Positions 1-12,500 of a DNA stretch of 64,000 nucleotides are shown here, one piece after another. Source of the DNA: Phytoseiulus persimilis (taxonomy: Eukaryota > Arthropoda > Arachnida > Mesostigmata > Phytoseiidae); the NCBI GenBank assembly GCA_037576195.1, contig CM075104.1:6020775-6084774 (forward strand). The letters run 5' to 3'. The notes under the pieces were generated by a model, which was given only the letters and a program-made list of their open reading frames with translations, searched no databases and had not been told where the DNA came from. Position numbers and translations under genes: made by a program. Within the stretch, counting starts at the first letter, position 1; every line of letters starts with the position of its first letter.

Positions 1-2226
1 CGTATCCCAATATCCTTGGAGAGAGCTTCAAGTAAACTCAGATTATGTTCCCAATCCACAATATAGTCGATTGCTATGCTGAGTCGAACCTCCAATCAGC
101 AGCGCAACTGGTCAGAAGACAACCTGTACTATCGGTGGAGGCCTACTACGCCGGGAAGCGTCAGAGAATGAGGGAAGGTTTCGTGCGACGGACATCGCGA
201 AACAGTCTGGGATTCACGGTTCGAACCCTCGAACTTTGGTGGAACTCGGTGAACAACCGAACCCCACGGTCGCTCCAACGAGAGGAATCAATCAATATTT
301 GGAATTCATGACCGATTCTCTGTGCTGTTTCAGAACTGAGAAGAGAACTACAACGAGGGGATGCGAGCGAAAATAGGTGACAGATGCTGTCCTCCGAACG
401 TTTCCCGGTCCAGTGTCCTGTACACGGCTTCAGAAGCGACGCCGAAAACGGAAACCGTGATGATTGGGAAAACTCACGTTTATCGGGGTCCTCTGTAACT
501 TCCTAGTCGGCTGATTCCGATATCGATGCAGATGATCACCGAATAGAACAGTGTCACCAGCTCCCGAAAATTTCGCGGGATTGCGATAGTTTAAAGGACC
601 AACAAAACTCGGCTACACACACACACACACACCCGAGCGCGAGAAAAATTCTCAAGTTCCGCTAACACGCGCCGCTCATCCCGCGATGACTTCTCGCCCG
701 CCTCACGCTACTGCACTGTCTGCCACGCAGAGCTCATCACCTGCGTGATCTGGGCGGAGGCGCGCGATCAGAGAGCGAGTAAATTCCGAAGAGCGTGCTC
801 ATGAGATTTCAGGTGTCACAACTACCAGAAAGTTGAGAGCCCGATTTCCCGTGACGCCTTCAAAGTGAACCACCGCGGGTGAATCACCCTGGTCGTTTCC
901 GCGCGAGGCGTATTCCACGTGTTTTGATGAGCACCGCTCCATTTCAGGCATGACGAGCGCTTGGTCGTTCGTCGTCGAGCTCCGAAGAGGTTGGACAATT
1001 GCGGAAAACGCCTATGCATGTTTCAGATTCCGGAGTGCTCGCCCCACACGGCCAGCATTCAAAGTTAGCGGGTTTTTCCCATTCTCGACCCATGTCTCTT
1101 CTCCTCATCCTGGGACGAGGTTCCCCCGTCCGCCGCCACCTGAACAGTGGCGCCGCTCACCAGAACTTTGTCACAATAACAACAGCAGCAACAGAAGAGA
1201 AAAAGCTGTCTGCTCCGGTTGGACACCAGGGAGCTCATCATCAATGTCTCCAGTATCTCGCAGCGGCCCAACAGCGAGAGGCGATCCGATACTCGGCTGT
1301 TAGAAACTTTTTTTTTGCGTGCAGTAGCGACCGCACTCCCGACATGGTTCCTTCTGGAGACATGTACTAGTCAGCTACAAGTGGAAAATACGCTGTAAGT
1401 TCGCTCTACGAATTTTCATCACCTGGAAAATCTGATGACGTGGGAATCAGCTGTAATAATACCAGATGGCTTGGATGTCGGAAACGAACGAAAGCTGTCC
1501 ATCGCGAGATACTAGAATTCCGAGCTCACCTGAGTCGCGGATAGATCAACGATTTCCACAGAGGATCAGAAAGAACGTGAGCTTAGCCGAAGCGGTGAAT
1601 TGTTTCGGAAGTGTCATTGGCGCCTTGAACCGGGATGTGTCGGATGATGATGCCCTCTGCGAGAATTTCCTCCTGCGATGACCTGCGAAGCTCTGAATGT
1701 CATCGTCAGCGAGATCGGTGTCTTGTTCCGCAGAACCGTAGATGCCGCTTCGTGAATTGTCACTTTTGTCGACGAAACGCCGGCTCTCGCGTCAGATTGC
1801 GACACAGTTTGGTTTGTCTGGGTGGAGATTTGTTCTTAGCTGGAACTCGGGCGTCAGAATTCTCGGTTGACGTCCCGAGTGAGAATCCCTCTGACGTCCA
1901 GCTCTGTGTTTGTCTGAAATCTGAAACGTTACTCTCGAAATCCGTCATCTCCCTCACTCCATACACCTGATAACTTCGGAGTGTACTCGTTCCCCAACCG
2001 CGGCCGCGCGTTCCAGGGCCTGCCATTTCAATCGGAGCAGATTTTTCGTAATCCGATCCGTCTGTGGTCAGGTTCGGGAGAGGACTTTATGACGGCTGGC
2101 ATACTTGAAACTCTAATAATAGCGGGCCGAGCTTCTCCAAAAAGACCCGACTATTTCTGATTTCAGCTGCGAATCTAGACTGTGCGCTTTGGCAACCGCT
2201 CGCGGACGAAAACCGTCAGCTTAGAA
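1..2226. other. Upstream flank of USO1, no gene recognised
   Basis: No coding region is supported here. A (CA)n microsatellite lies near 615-632. Just before the USO1 start there is a good 3' splice-site sequence, a pyrimidine run ending in CAG at 2164-2166. It could be the acceptor of a 5'-UTR intron whose donor I cannot place. Short open frames on both strands have no family resemblance and overlap one another, as expected by chance in balanced-composition DNA. The USO1 promoter is probably in this interval, but I cannot pin down a core element. Confidence 0.6.
615..632. repeat. (CA)n dinucleotide microsatellite
   Basis: An uninterrupted AC/CA run of about nine units lies in the flank upstream of USO1. 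Confidence 0.9.
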
Positions 2227-5200
2227 ATGTTTCTGTCGGGGCTCCTTGGAGGCGGGGGTCGAGAGGAACCGCAAGAGGAAGACGGACCCTCAACGGTGGA
2301 GAGAATCGTTGACAGAATCGAAACAGCCACAATGCTCCCCGACAGGAGAGAAGCTTGTAGGACTCTCAGGCATCTCGCAAGGGTACGTTTCGGTCAATCG
2401 GTCGCCAGAACATAATCACTGAAAACGACAAAGGAATAAGAGCATCTACTGGCTCAGCTCTTGACGGTTGCTGCGATTCTATCGAACTTACAGACTTATC
2501 GAGTTCAAGTAGGAGCCAGAGGGATGGGCCCCCTGGTTCGAATTCTGGACCAAGACAGATCGGACGTCGAGATCATCAACTTGGCTCTCGAAACGTTGGC
2601 GGAAATTATTTGCGAACAGGATCAACTCGGAGAGCAGTTCACCGAGATTTTCATCAAGGATTCGAACAACGTCAGCTTACTACTTGAATTGATTGAGGTA
2701 AGGAGCTACCTGAATGATGGTTCCTACCTCCCAATGACGAGGATCCGATTGTGCCACGCGCGCCGCGATGAATCGAATCCAAGCCAAACCATTCCCTGGA
2801 GCTCTGGACACGACACTATTCCTTGCAGGAGCACGAGTTCTCCGTCCGCTGGTCGGCGATCAAACTGCTCTCCGGGCTGGTGCTGCATCAAACGAAGCAA
2901 ATGCAAACACTAGTTCTGTCCTGCCCGATGGGAATCTCAAGATTGATGGACTTGCTGGTCGACAGCAGAGAGGTCATTCGCAACGACGCTTTGCTGATGC
3001 TCACTCAACTCACGAAGAGTAACGCCAACATCCAAAAGATCGTGGCTTTCGAATCGGCATTCGATCGCCTCCTGGACATTATCACGAGCGAAGGCTATGC
3101 CGATGGGGGAATAGTGGTTGAGGATTCACTCAGCATAATGCTGAATCTTCTGCACAACAACATCTCGAACCTCAACTATTTCAAGGAAGGTCCGTACATC
3201 GCCCGCCTCGTCGACTTCCTCCACAGTCTCAATAACGTGAGCTCCGAGTGGGCTGCGGGAAAAGTCTCGAACGTGCTAGCGATGTATAAGGTCATCAGGT
3301 GTCTTGTCAGTCCCAACAATCCGACCAATGTGACAAGGTCCTGTCAAGTTAGTATCCGGAAGTCAGGACTGCTAACCGTACTATGCGACACCCTGATGGC
3401 ATCCGGTGTACCGGCTCATGTATTATGGGAGAACATAAACACTGTTGCCGAGGTGATCCGTGGATCACCGGAGAATCAAACAGTGTTCAAAAACGTGGAA
3501 GCTCCGTCTGATCCTCCGACCTCCGCCGTCCTCATACTTCTGATGTCGATGCTGACCGAGAAACAGCCTCTAGACTTGCGTTGCGCGATCCTCTACTGTT
3601 TCCAGTGCTACGTCGAAGGGAACAGCGAACTCCAGAACCAGTTCGTCCAACAGTTCGACAGCTGCACGGAAGGCAAGCACTTACGCCAAGGTTTGCTCTC
3701 GAAGGATCCCATGTGCAATTGGCTCGCGGCGATGGCGATTTCTTACCTGATCGTCAACAACAAAGGACTCGACAACGTTATACTCGATTTGTCCGTTTAC
3801 CTCAAGAGTCCGAACATGCCGAACCAGACTCGTATCGGCTACCTTGTCCTCATCGCGACGTGGCTCAACGGCTCCGAAGCCAACGTGGCCAAGTTCGTGA
3901 ATTCCGCGGACAATGTCTCCTACCTCACCTCAGAGCTGTGTCTGCCCTCCAATGAGCAACAGGAGGCCATCGTGCAATCGCTTTGTGCCATCACTCTGGC
4001 GCTATGCATCGTGCATAACGACGATAGCAACGACGCGTTCAACAAGGTCGCATTGCGAACTCTTGTTGTGAATCGAGTTGGTAGGGACGCCTTCCTGGAA
4101 AAGTTGAGCATGTTGGCCAAACAGCCCTGCTACACAGCAGCGGTTCGCTCTCCGCAAGTTGTCGCCGACCAGACTCTGCTAGATCATCAGTTCTGCAGTC
4201 AGTACCGCGGCTTCGAGAACATGGTACAAAAGTGTCTGGAAGAAACCGACAAGCAGCAGCAGCAGATCGAGGAGCTCAAACGCGTCATCAAGCAGCAAGA
4301 GGAGCTGATCACACAGCTGAGGAATTCTCATAGCTCATCCCTCACCGGACCTCAGACGGCGCCCCTGGTACCGACGTTCAACGTCAGTATCCCGACCCAA
4401 TGCCTCCCGCACTCCGGCCCGCCTGTCCAGAAAGTAGCGCCGGTGTGCGAGACAAACTTCTACGACGAGTTCCAGAAAGCGAAGCAGAGGTACGTGTGAA
4501 ATCGTCTCTTCGGAATCGGTTTCAGGATGAGCACGAGAGTGACCTTCCTCAGAATCGCCGGCCCTATCCCGATTCTCGTTTTCTCTGTTCCCGAATTCTG
4601 AGATGTTTAATTTCCGCAGGATATCCGAGCTGGAGCAGGAACTGCAGGTCCGGGACACTCGTATCATCGATCTCCTGGCCCTGGTCGGTGAGCAGAGCAC
4701 CCAGCTCAAGGAAGTTGAGGACAGACTGGTGTCGGCCACGAGTCGAGCCGCCCTCCCCTCGACCAACCATCCCGGGGGAGATGTCACCTACGACTCTGCT
4801 CCGGGCGCAGCGCTGAGTAGGGAATTCCGGACGGTTTCTTTGAACGAATCGCGGGAAACAGCTCGGCCCCAGCAAGGCCCGGGGGTAGCCGGTGGGAATA
4901 TCCCGTCGGCGATCCAGGTGTACCCGCCACCCATCATGAGCCCTCGGAGCGAGGACGGGATCAGCGAACCCGCGGTACCGCCCTCATCCCAGCTGGGCTC
5001 TGCCGCCGTTCCACATCTGGTGACAGACCCCTCGGCCATCCAGGCCATCACCTCCGTGGTGCCGGCCCCGATCGCGCAGACGGCCACAGTGTCCGAGTTA
5101 CCACAGCCTCTCGTGTTGACAGTTGCAGATGCGGCAGCCATGATGCCAAACCAATCCGCGGCGCCGATGGTGCAGTTCTACAATCCAGCGGCTATGTTCC

Positions 5201-5676
5201 AGCCGGTGGCGGTGGCGGAACAACCGATCCTCCCGCTCAGCGAGCAACCGCCGCGACCTCCATCCTCTACGGTTTCGAGCAGTGCAGCTGAGTTGAGCGG
5301 AAATCGAGTCGAGGAAGCGAATGACGGCTTCGAACTTGTGCCCACTCCAACCGCGACTGAGGTTCAGAGCATTCCTGTCGTCTATCCATTCCAACAGAGC
5401 ATGCAGTCGTACCAGATTCCGTCGGGTCACGCGTACGACAGCGCTCAAGCTGCGCAGTACCTGGAGTCGTTCCAGATCCCGTCTCAAATTCCCACTCAGT
5501 TTGTTCCTCCGATGGTTTCCGCACCTCTAAGTCAACAAGTTCAACAGCAGATGGTTGGGAGTGTCCAACCGTTGCCCGCCGCAAGGTTGTTGTTTGAGCC
5601 GGCAGCAACAGCGCCACCGCCCGGTGCTGCGACCGCAAACTTCTACCCTCACAGCGGGAACGTATCAATGTTGTGA
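2227..5676 (+). CDS. USO1: General vesicular transport factor p115 (USO1), four coding exons
   Basis: This is the Golgi tether p115/Uso1, which captures COPII and COPI vesicles and promotes SNARE assembly. Exons: 2227-2382, 2494-2697, 2829-4489, 4620-5676, all GT-AG and phase-consistent, giving 1025 aa. The start is the ATG opening MFLSGLLGG, which matches the family's N-terminus. Residues 1 to about 580 form the armadillo-like head; family blocks such as DRSD, QFTEIFIK, PMGISRLMDLL, SREVIRND, IQKIVAFE and DGGIVVEDSL are obvious. A short coiled coil follows at about 585-619 (Gln/Glu/Lys-rich heptads). A second at about 674-712 resembles the last coil of vertebrate p115. The middle coils are absent. 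About 310 Pro/Gln/Ser/Ala-rich residues replace the usual acidic C-terminus. Homology is recalled, not searched. The gene converges with FBXL6 downstream. Confidence 0.95.
4222..4326 (+). other. USO1: First coiled-coil segment of USO1
   Basis: About 35 residues rich in Gln, Glu, Lys and spaced Leu/Ile follow the globular head directly (about residues 585-619). In vertebrate p115 this position holds coil 1, the SNARE-motif-like segment that stimulates SNARE pairing. Equivalence is inferred from position and composition. Confidence 0.7.
4741..5673 (+). other. USO1: Low-complexity Pro/Gln/Ser-rich tail of USO1
   Basis: These roughly 311 codons encode a disordered-looking tail with many PP, QQ, SS and AA pairs and scattered aromatics. 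There are no heptads and no acidic cluster. The frame stays open to the TGA at 5674-5676 and is in phase with the preceding exon, so it is part of the reading frame. Vertebrate p115 instead ends in a Glu/Asp-rich tail that binds GM130 and giantin. Confidence 0.75.
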
Positions 5677-6129
5677 CACACGAAAACGCTGAAAAAGCAG
5701 AACTCTTGAGTTTGATCCTTAGGCGTGGGGGAGGTTTTTAGATTCGAATTGTTGATCGGGGAATTCCCCCGAAACTTGATTCTACAGCGGGCTTCTGGAC
5801 TGTATCTGTTTAGTTTGGTGGTTAACGATGCCTCTGTTCTCTCGTACCTGTCGGAATTCGGGGAACACCCGCTCCTCAGAGAATGAAACGACGGTATTGC
5901 AGCTGCACATTTTGATTCGAAAGATCCGTGCCCACTGACAAGGGGAAATTGAAGTCAAGTCTTGGCAATTTGGGGTAAAACTTAGAGATTCGTCGAGAGT
6001 TGCTGGATTGTAACGGGTCAACTCCATGATCCGATGTTGCGTGGATTCATCATACGATGCTGAGGAGGGTTATCCCGGCGACGATATCCATTTTTATTAT
6101 TTATATATAAATGGTGACGTATTCATAAA

Positions 6130-6135
6130 ATATAA
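6130..6135 (+). terminator. Candidate variant poly(A) signal for USO1
   Basis: An AATATA variant hexamer lies in the AT-rich patch about 455 bp after the USO1 stop. I found no canonical AATAAA on the plus strand closer to the stop. The assignment is tentative. Confidence 0.3.
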
Positions 6136-6423
6136 GGCCAGATGTGTGTTCATTCCGGACGGAGCTCGTCGTGGCTGAGCTGTTCCGTTTGGTCAGCGGA
6201 CACCCAAGACCACGTGAGGTCAATGGTATCGCTGGACCGATCGAAGGGCGGTGGCCGACATTTCCGGGTTGGGTACGGAATATTGTCTTTCAACGAATCG
6301 GAACCACGGTCCATGGGCAGAAAGAGTTCAACTGTTCGCGGTACGATTCCATGATCCTGAACACATGAGTGAAGGATTATTTGCGAAAATAGAACAAGAT
6401 CTGCGATTCGTATATTATCGGGC

Positions 6424-6429
6424 TTTATT
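6424..6429 (-). terminator. Candidate poly(A) signal for FBXL6
   Basis: TTTATT on the plus strand reads AATAAA on the minus strand, 1.35 kb beyond the FBXL6 stop codon. A second copy lies at 6093-6098, inside the probable USO1 3' end. Use of either is unproven. Confidence 0.35.
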
Positions 6430-7774
6430 CGTCCGTCACATGAATTTACAGTAACACTGTGTGTTTATAGACACATGGTTAATTCGTTGTCGTCAAAAAA
6501 ATCCAGCAGATCGCACGTTCACCACACCTCCTGAAAAACCTTTGGAGGAAGGCAGGTCTGGAGGATCCATGGTTGAGAAGTGTGTTGTCAAGTTTCAGTT
6601 CATCTTTTGTACTGAATGTCACATTGTTTCCTTTCGAGTTGAACATGGATGGGCGGTGGGTCAATTTACAATTTGATTTCATCGCTCCTCCATAAGGATG
6701 ATGGAAAAGAGGATCAAATCACTGAAACATGAGACCATGGCTTCTTCAGGGTATTCCGTCGACGAAGCTATCGACGGCGCCAGGAGCATCTTCCACAATG
6801 GAGTGCCATGAGATTTATCGCTGCAGCAACGTACGTCGAACGCGATTGAGAAGCATGAGCCAGAATAATCGATCTCGAACCGATTGGTCCCCCTCCGGGT
6901 TCAAAACTAACGACAAAGGGCTTACGTATTCAGGTATTCGTCGGTGAAGAGCTCACGACACACTATTTCCCACACGTCCAGTCATATGCGATCGGTGCAT
7001 TCAGAAACTAAATAACTCGGAATCTCACAGAACCGTTTCTGTGAAGTTTCCACTGAGCCTTTGATGCGAAACTGAAGTCGTGTTGCTCGCTCGGATGGTG
7101 AACATTATTTCGCTATTGTTATTTCCATGGTTTCGAAACTGTCTCCACAACGAGTCTCTTCTTCATCATCATCCAAAAGCGGAGCACAACGTGCAGCGTT
7201 GGCGGGGATTCCGTCCAGGGATGCGACAGACTCATCGATGCCCTTGGCCGGATAGCAGAATTTGGTAAAAAGCACGATGCGAGAAGCATTGGATGATCCG
7301 GAAACTAAAACGCTCGCGCTGAACGGATGGGATGAATCATTAACATTCGTTCGAAAATTTTGCTCCGCCCAAGCATTGAAACTATCTGGCTTCGAGAGCA
7401 CCGAAAGATCACGCCGTTGATGTTTGTGCCAGGTCAACCGAGTTCGGGAACGCAATTGCCTCTCAGTTTCGGATTTCGGGAATCAAGACGTGCGCGTGCT
7501 ATGCTGGGGTTCCGAATCGTTCGGTACCCTCGTTGTTCGACGAATTTCGCTTGGAGGCATACGCTGCTCCAATCTCGGGGTCGAACAAAAAGTCCTCGCT
7601 GCAACACGATCCAAAGAATAGAAGGCGACCTGCTCCGCACCAAAAGGGGACGCCAGTCAGGAATTTCTGGTGTAGTCATTGAATGTTCCCCTAGGTATAT
7701 GATTCACATTTCCGTGACGTGATGCGATGAAGGGGGAAGTGGTACGGTTAGAGCTTCGGGATCCGAGTCGGGCT

Positions 7775-10700
7775 TCACACATCTCCCTCGAATTTCCCAG
7801 CCAACACCTGAGATCGGAGACTTTCCAAAGCGACACCTTCGTAAACTCTCTTTATCCCGCGTGGCAGACCCCTGCATGACGTCAGGTCGATCTTCCTCAA
7901 CCGAAGACATCTCTCAAGTACCAACTGAAAAATGAAGGGTCTCGAGTTAGGGTGCTTCGCTCCTGAGAAGCCCGTCGAGAGTCGGGAGATAGATCGTGAG
8001 AAGCCGCATCATAGCCAGATGCAGACAAGATCCACGCACCTTTAAGGTCTCGAAAGACACCGACGACCCTCTGAGGTCCAGCTCGTAAACCACTGGAGGC
8101 GTGTCGGCATGAGTCGCCACTGTTTGGAGCGCGGAATTTATGACGGCGTCATGAGAAACCCAGCTGACATCGATCACCTTCAAACTGTGAGCCCACTGGA
8201 AAGTCGGGACCGATGAGTGAGTTTGGTCCAACTTTTCGCCGTGACCAATGCGCGCGCATCCACACGGCATTCGTTTCGCACTGTACCTTTTTGAAGACGA
8301 GTTCGACATCCGGGTTTGTAACCGCCGCACAGTTCGATAAGTATAGCTCTGTGAGATCCCAGGCCGGGACCTTGATCAGGCCAGACACACTTGGTCCCCG
8401 ACAGTTCCTGACATCGAGCAACGTCAGTTTCTCGGATTTCTTCAGTATGCGGTCGAGAGAGACATCGCTGATCTCATCAACGGCTGCAACAGACAACTCC
8501 TCCAACTTTGGGAAACCCGGGGACCTGGCGATCTCCGAAGGGTGACCGGCCGCCAGCCTTATCTGTGTGTTGGCCAGACGTAAAACTCTCAGGTCGGGGC
8601 ACGATTCTTGTATCCGCTCGAGAGGGAACAGAATGTAATTCGTCGTTAGCTTAATATTTGACAGGTCGAGGACTTGTAGTTTCGGCAGCATCGTCTGCGA
8701 AAGGAGAGTCGAAATATGAGATCGGAGTAGAGTTCTCGATAGATCGGGCGGAACAAAACCTGGGACCCAGCTCGGCGGCGACAGCGAAACATACCGGTAC
8801 CATGTTCACGACGGTGGTCAAAGAACCCAGTGCGTTTTCGGACAAGACCAACTGGGTGAGTTCACTCCCATGTTTCTCAATCAACGGCTTGATTACGACG
8901 GGCACAAACGCTGAATTCCCGCGATTCTTCGTGATGCCAGAAAGGTCGATGCCACGTAGGTTTGCACAGTTGTCTATTATGTACTTCACGGTTTCCATTG
9001 TTATTTTGGGATTATGAGCCACGCTAATTACTTCCAGTCGGGGGCAGAACTGTATTATGGAGACGATCGTCGAATGTTGGAGCTCAGAACCGAAATGTGA
9101 CAAATTCAGTTCGCGCACTCGCTCCAACATTCCGGATTTCACCCAACGGAGGAGTTGGGATTCGCTGACCTTCACTCTGGACATGTCGAGCTTCTGCCAT
9201 AGCGATACGTCTTGCGCCACTGCCTTCCAGTCAGAACAGACTTCTTGCATACTGGAAAAGGAATGGTGGATGAGAAAGGATCGAGAGAATCAGTGACCAG
9301 GGTATTTACCTTCGTCCAACAACCATTCTGTTGAGCAACAGAGGAAGCCGTTCGATCGGAGGGAGCCGGGGTTTAGTGGCTTTGTATCGGAAACACGCGC
9401 CGAAAATTTTCATGGACTATCCGAGCATTTTTAGTTCCACTTACGTCACAAGGAATGGCAGGGCGCCTACTTGATCGACTGCATGCTGGAAAATTTTCAG
9501 GAGAATCTCTTTCGGTATTGCGCGATTCCATAAACCCGCCGCACAGGGCGGAGGTCCTTCGTATTTGTTTATTTCTGGTACGAGTTTCTTCTTCAGGACA
9601 AGTTTCAGTGAGTCGCCGTCAACGTTCTCCGCGATCATTATGCTCCGCTCGCGACGCTTCTTCACTTTCTCGTCGCCATTCTTTTTCGTGTATTTCCGCT
9701 TCTTCGTTGCAAGCTGAAACGGTGATATTGAGTTGTCGACCAAACCTCCGAAGAACGTATCCACCATACCCAGCGCGGTTATCGAATTAGCCCACCCACC
9801 TGGTTGGACGTATTCTTGACTTTCTTCGTCGGGCCTTTCTTCCTTTTCTTCTTGTGATGGTTTGAATCGTGTGCTCTGAACGAAGTTTCAGGTCTCTCAT
9901 TCGAAGGCGTAGCGGTCGTCGTATCGGGGCTCCTCGCGAGCACGGGGCTACACGCGGACGAAGGATTCCCATTGTTCCAAGGTTTGGGAGGGCCCTGGAG
10001 TGAACGAGCGGCTTGTTAACCTTCCACCATCGTTGAATGAGTTCGATCATCTATCCGCCACCGCGTATAACGGTCGTCGCCCCCCACCCCCATAGCGCAT
10101 GCTCAAACAGGCTTCCTCCCCTCGGGGCCCGACGAAGAACTCCCTTATCCGGTGTGATTTTGCCCTTCCACTAGACATCAGGGCATCGCCTTTCGAGTAT
10201 TTTCTGGTTGCGATGCGGTCGCAACAAAGCGTCGAGGCTTCGTACTCTGTGCAGCGTTCTTCAATGGGTGTGATGCACTCGTTGTCGCAGCTTCGGATCG
10301 ATGTCCGGCGTGAATGACCTCAGCCGTCATCTCGACCGAAGTTTCATTGTTTCAGCTTCTTGCCCACTTTCTACCCCTGAATGATCACGCGAATTCCACG
10401 AAGTTGGGAGACCGCAGCATGGAGCCGGTGCGGGTACTGTTGTGGCGAGGAACTCAAGGAGATCTACGGGAGGTCCACCATTGGTGGAACTGTTCTCTGA
10501 TACTGAGGATCGACTGATGGTTTTTCGACTCATTCTCTCAGAGGATCGCTTCCTGTTATCAGTGAACAGGGATGAACTCGGTTTTATATACAGATGGACG
10601 ACTCGACGAAACAAAGTGAAACCCGATGTTGGTCTCAATCGATGACACCTGTGACCTCGTTATATGCTACTTCGGAGGATGGAAGCCTGAACACATCACA

Positions 10701-11195
10701 GGCGGGTTTTGAACGAGAACGAAGGAGGGAATGGAATGAAATCTGACAACAGTCGGGAATAACGTTCAACAAAACATACGTCGTGAGGATTCACGGGTTG
10801 TTCATATTCATGGGAAAACGATGGGAAGCAAGTATACGATTGTGGGTCAGCAAGCGACGCGCCGCAAAATATCTTGGCATGATGAACTCGACGACGAAAT
10901 GCAGTGCGGAACCCAGACCACGACGATTACCAGAAATTCCAACGCCATGAAAGTTGCCGGACACTGGTTTCTCTTGAAAACAGTTTTCAAGACTCTCCCG
11001 ATGGGAGCTCAGAAGCTTCGTTTCGGAAGGAAGGGGCGCCCCGGGGGGTATGTTGTTCACCGATAAACTCACCTTTTCGGAAGTTGAGCTGTCTTCCGTG
11101 TCCATGCTGTCTCCACCTTCGAAATCTGGATCGTCAGAATCGGAGTCGGAGGGAAAATCTCGATGATTGGACAGGAATGAGAACAGAATTGGCAT
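7775..11195 (-). CDS. FBXL6: F-box/LRR-repeat protein 6-like (FBXL6), seven coding exons
   Basis: This is a probable substrate receptor of an SCF (SKP1-CUL1-F-box) ubiquitin ligase. Exons in transcript order: 11195-11073, 9994-9800, 9713-9445, 9251-8795, 8694-8287, 8195-8040, 7924-7775, giving 585 aa with every phase closing. Residues 1-41 are acidic and Ser/Asp-rich. About 85-140 carry two Lys/Arg-rich blocks that look like nuclear localisation signals. The F-box spans about 167-215 and is joined across an intron; it contains the IPKEILLKIF core and, as in FBXL6, a GALPFL segment followed by VCSDWK and SLW. Leucine-rich repeats fill about 220-560. The end has the family signature SCRGLPRGIKR. 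The start ATG has good context, but the first exon rests on splice logic rather than homology. Human FBXL6 is about 540 aa. Homology is recalled, not searched. Confidence 0.88.
9194..9533 (-). other. FBXL6: F-box domain of FBXL6, split by an intron
   Basis: The SKP1-binding helices are encoded at the end of exon 3 (IPKEILLKIF) and the start of exon 4 (VCSDWK, SLWQKL). A 193-bp intron in phase 2 splits a Thr codon between them. Joining the exons restores a continuous F-box, which is strong support for the model. Confidence 0.85.
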
Positions 11196-12446
11196 GTTGA
11201 GGGAGCATCACCACTTCGATTGATATGACGTCCCGACCTCACGTGCCAGCGTGTTACTAGAAAACAAGGCTCGCATTAGAACAGAATGAAGGGATACGAG
11301 TTGTAGACTTCAGGGGAGGGTTCCGCAAGCTTCCAGATCTGAAGCTTCGACCTCCGCTCACGAGTATCTGCTCAGGATTGTAGTTTCCCCCTCAGACGTT
11401 GTGCTGGAGAGTTTTTCCGATTGAAACTTCTCTCGCGATCGATCGATGCTCCATCTGACCGCTTCCTCGTGAGGCTTTCCGGCAGATATCCTCCGAGGAA
11501 TCAGTACTGAGATATGACACCGAAAACGTTGATTCGTGAAACGATCACTTAGATACAGGGTGGAATCTCAGAAGTTTCGTACCATGGAGAGTTTCGCTTG
11601 TCGACTGGGTCATAGCGGAGCTTTCTTCGATCAGGGTAAACCCCGTGAAAACCTTCTGACGACAAACTAGCGAGGGGGATCGGCATGTGGATCTATCACA
11701 TGCTGACTTCCGGGCCGCGTCCACGAGTCGCACTTTCCAAGTACCACATACTTGGGCACTTACTTCGGGACGGGCGGGAAGACGTCTGATCGATGTTCGG
11801 TTGGAAAACATGTGAATGGTTACAGTCTTGCTGAGAGTTTGCCCGCAGTTGGAGACAGGCACAACGTTTCTCCAATGCATACTCAATCTTGAACTCGTCT
11901 GTCCAGCAGTAATTGAGCGTCGCAGCCACTTGAACCCTTCGATAAGTCGGGAATATTTGCAGCAGAGCTCGCGGAAGCGGAGCGAGCAACAGCCACAACG
12001 TTGCCAAGTGCTTCGCCGCGACCGATGTCAGTCAGAAGCCATGACCGGCCCGCCAAGTTCCGCAAGCTCATGCGTTGCGGAAAAGCATGGAAGACAACTT
12101 CCAGCACCGATTGCCAGCCGCTTGTTTTTCGTCTTGTCCCCTCCACCGACACGCAGATATCGGTCCGGGCCGTTTCGCTAAGAAAACTATTCGCTCACCT
12201 TCCCGAATGATGGTGCTGGCTCGGTTAGCCCGTCTGTCCGCTGTCTGTACCTGCTTCAAAACTTCAGCTCACTTCCGAACGAGAACAGAAACGCACATCG
12301 ACCGGTCCCCAACAAAGTTTCGCTTGCACTGATGGGGGGCCGCCACTATGACACTGTGTTCGACAGCCGTTCGAGCACCAACACTACAGAACTTGCTGCT
12401 CCTGCTCGGCCCAGCAGTCAGTGGAACCGTCGGACCTTCCCTCAGG

Positions 12447-12500
12447 GCGGGCAAGCGGGCGGGCGGGCGGGAAGGCGGACGGACGGACGGACGAACGATC
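12447..12500. repeat. Compound tetranucleotide repeat (GGGC)n(GGAC)n
   Basis: Several GGGC units run directly into several GGAC units and then degenerate GAAC/GATC units. A similar compound tract in the opposite orientation lies at 22221-22263. Confidence 0.85.

Larger units (their letters stand above)
5677..7774. other. Intergenic region between convergent USO1 and FBXL6
   Basis: This 2.1-kb gap separates the stop codons of two convergent genes. It should hold both 3' UTRs. An AT-rich patch occurs at about 6090-6137. I see no supported coding sequence; the open frames here are short and overlap on both strands. Confidence 0.7.

Noticed and set aside
200..235. B-box-like GGTTCGAACCC near the left edge
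   Set aside because: No T-arm stem pairs around the loop and no acceptor stem is present, so it is not a tRNA.
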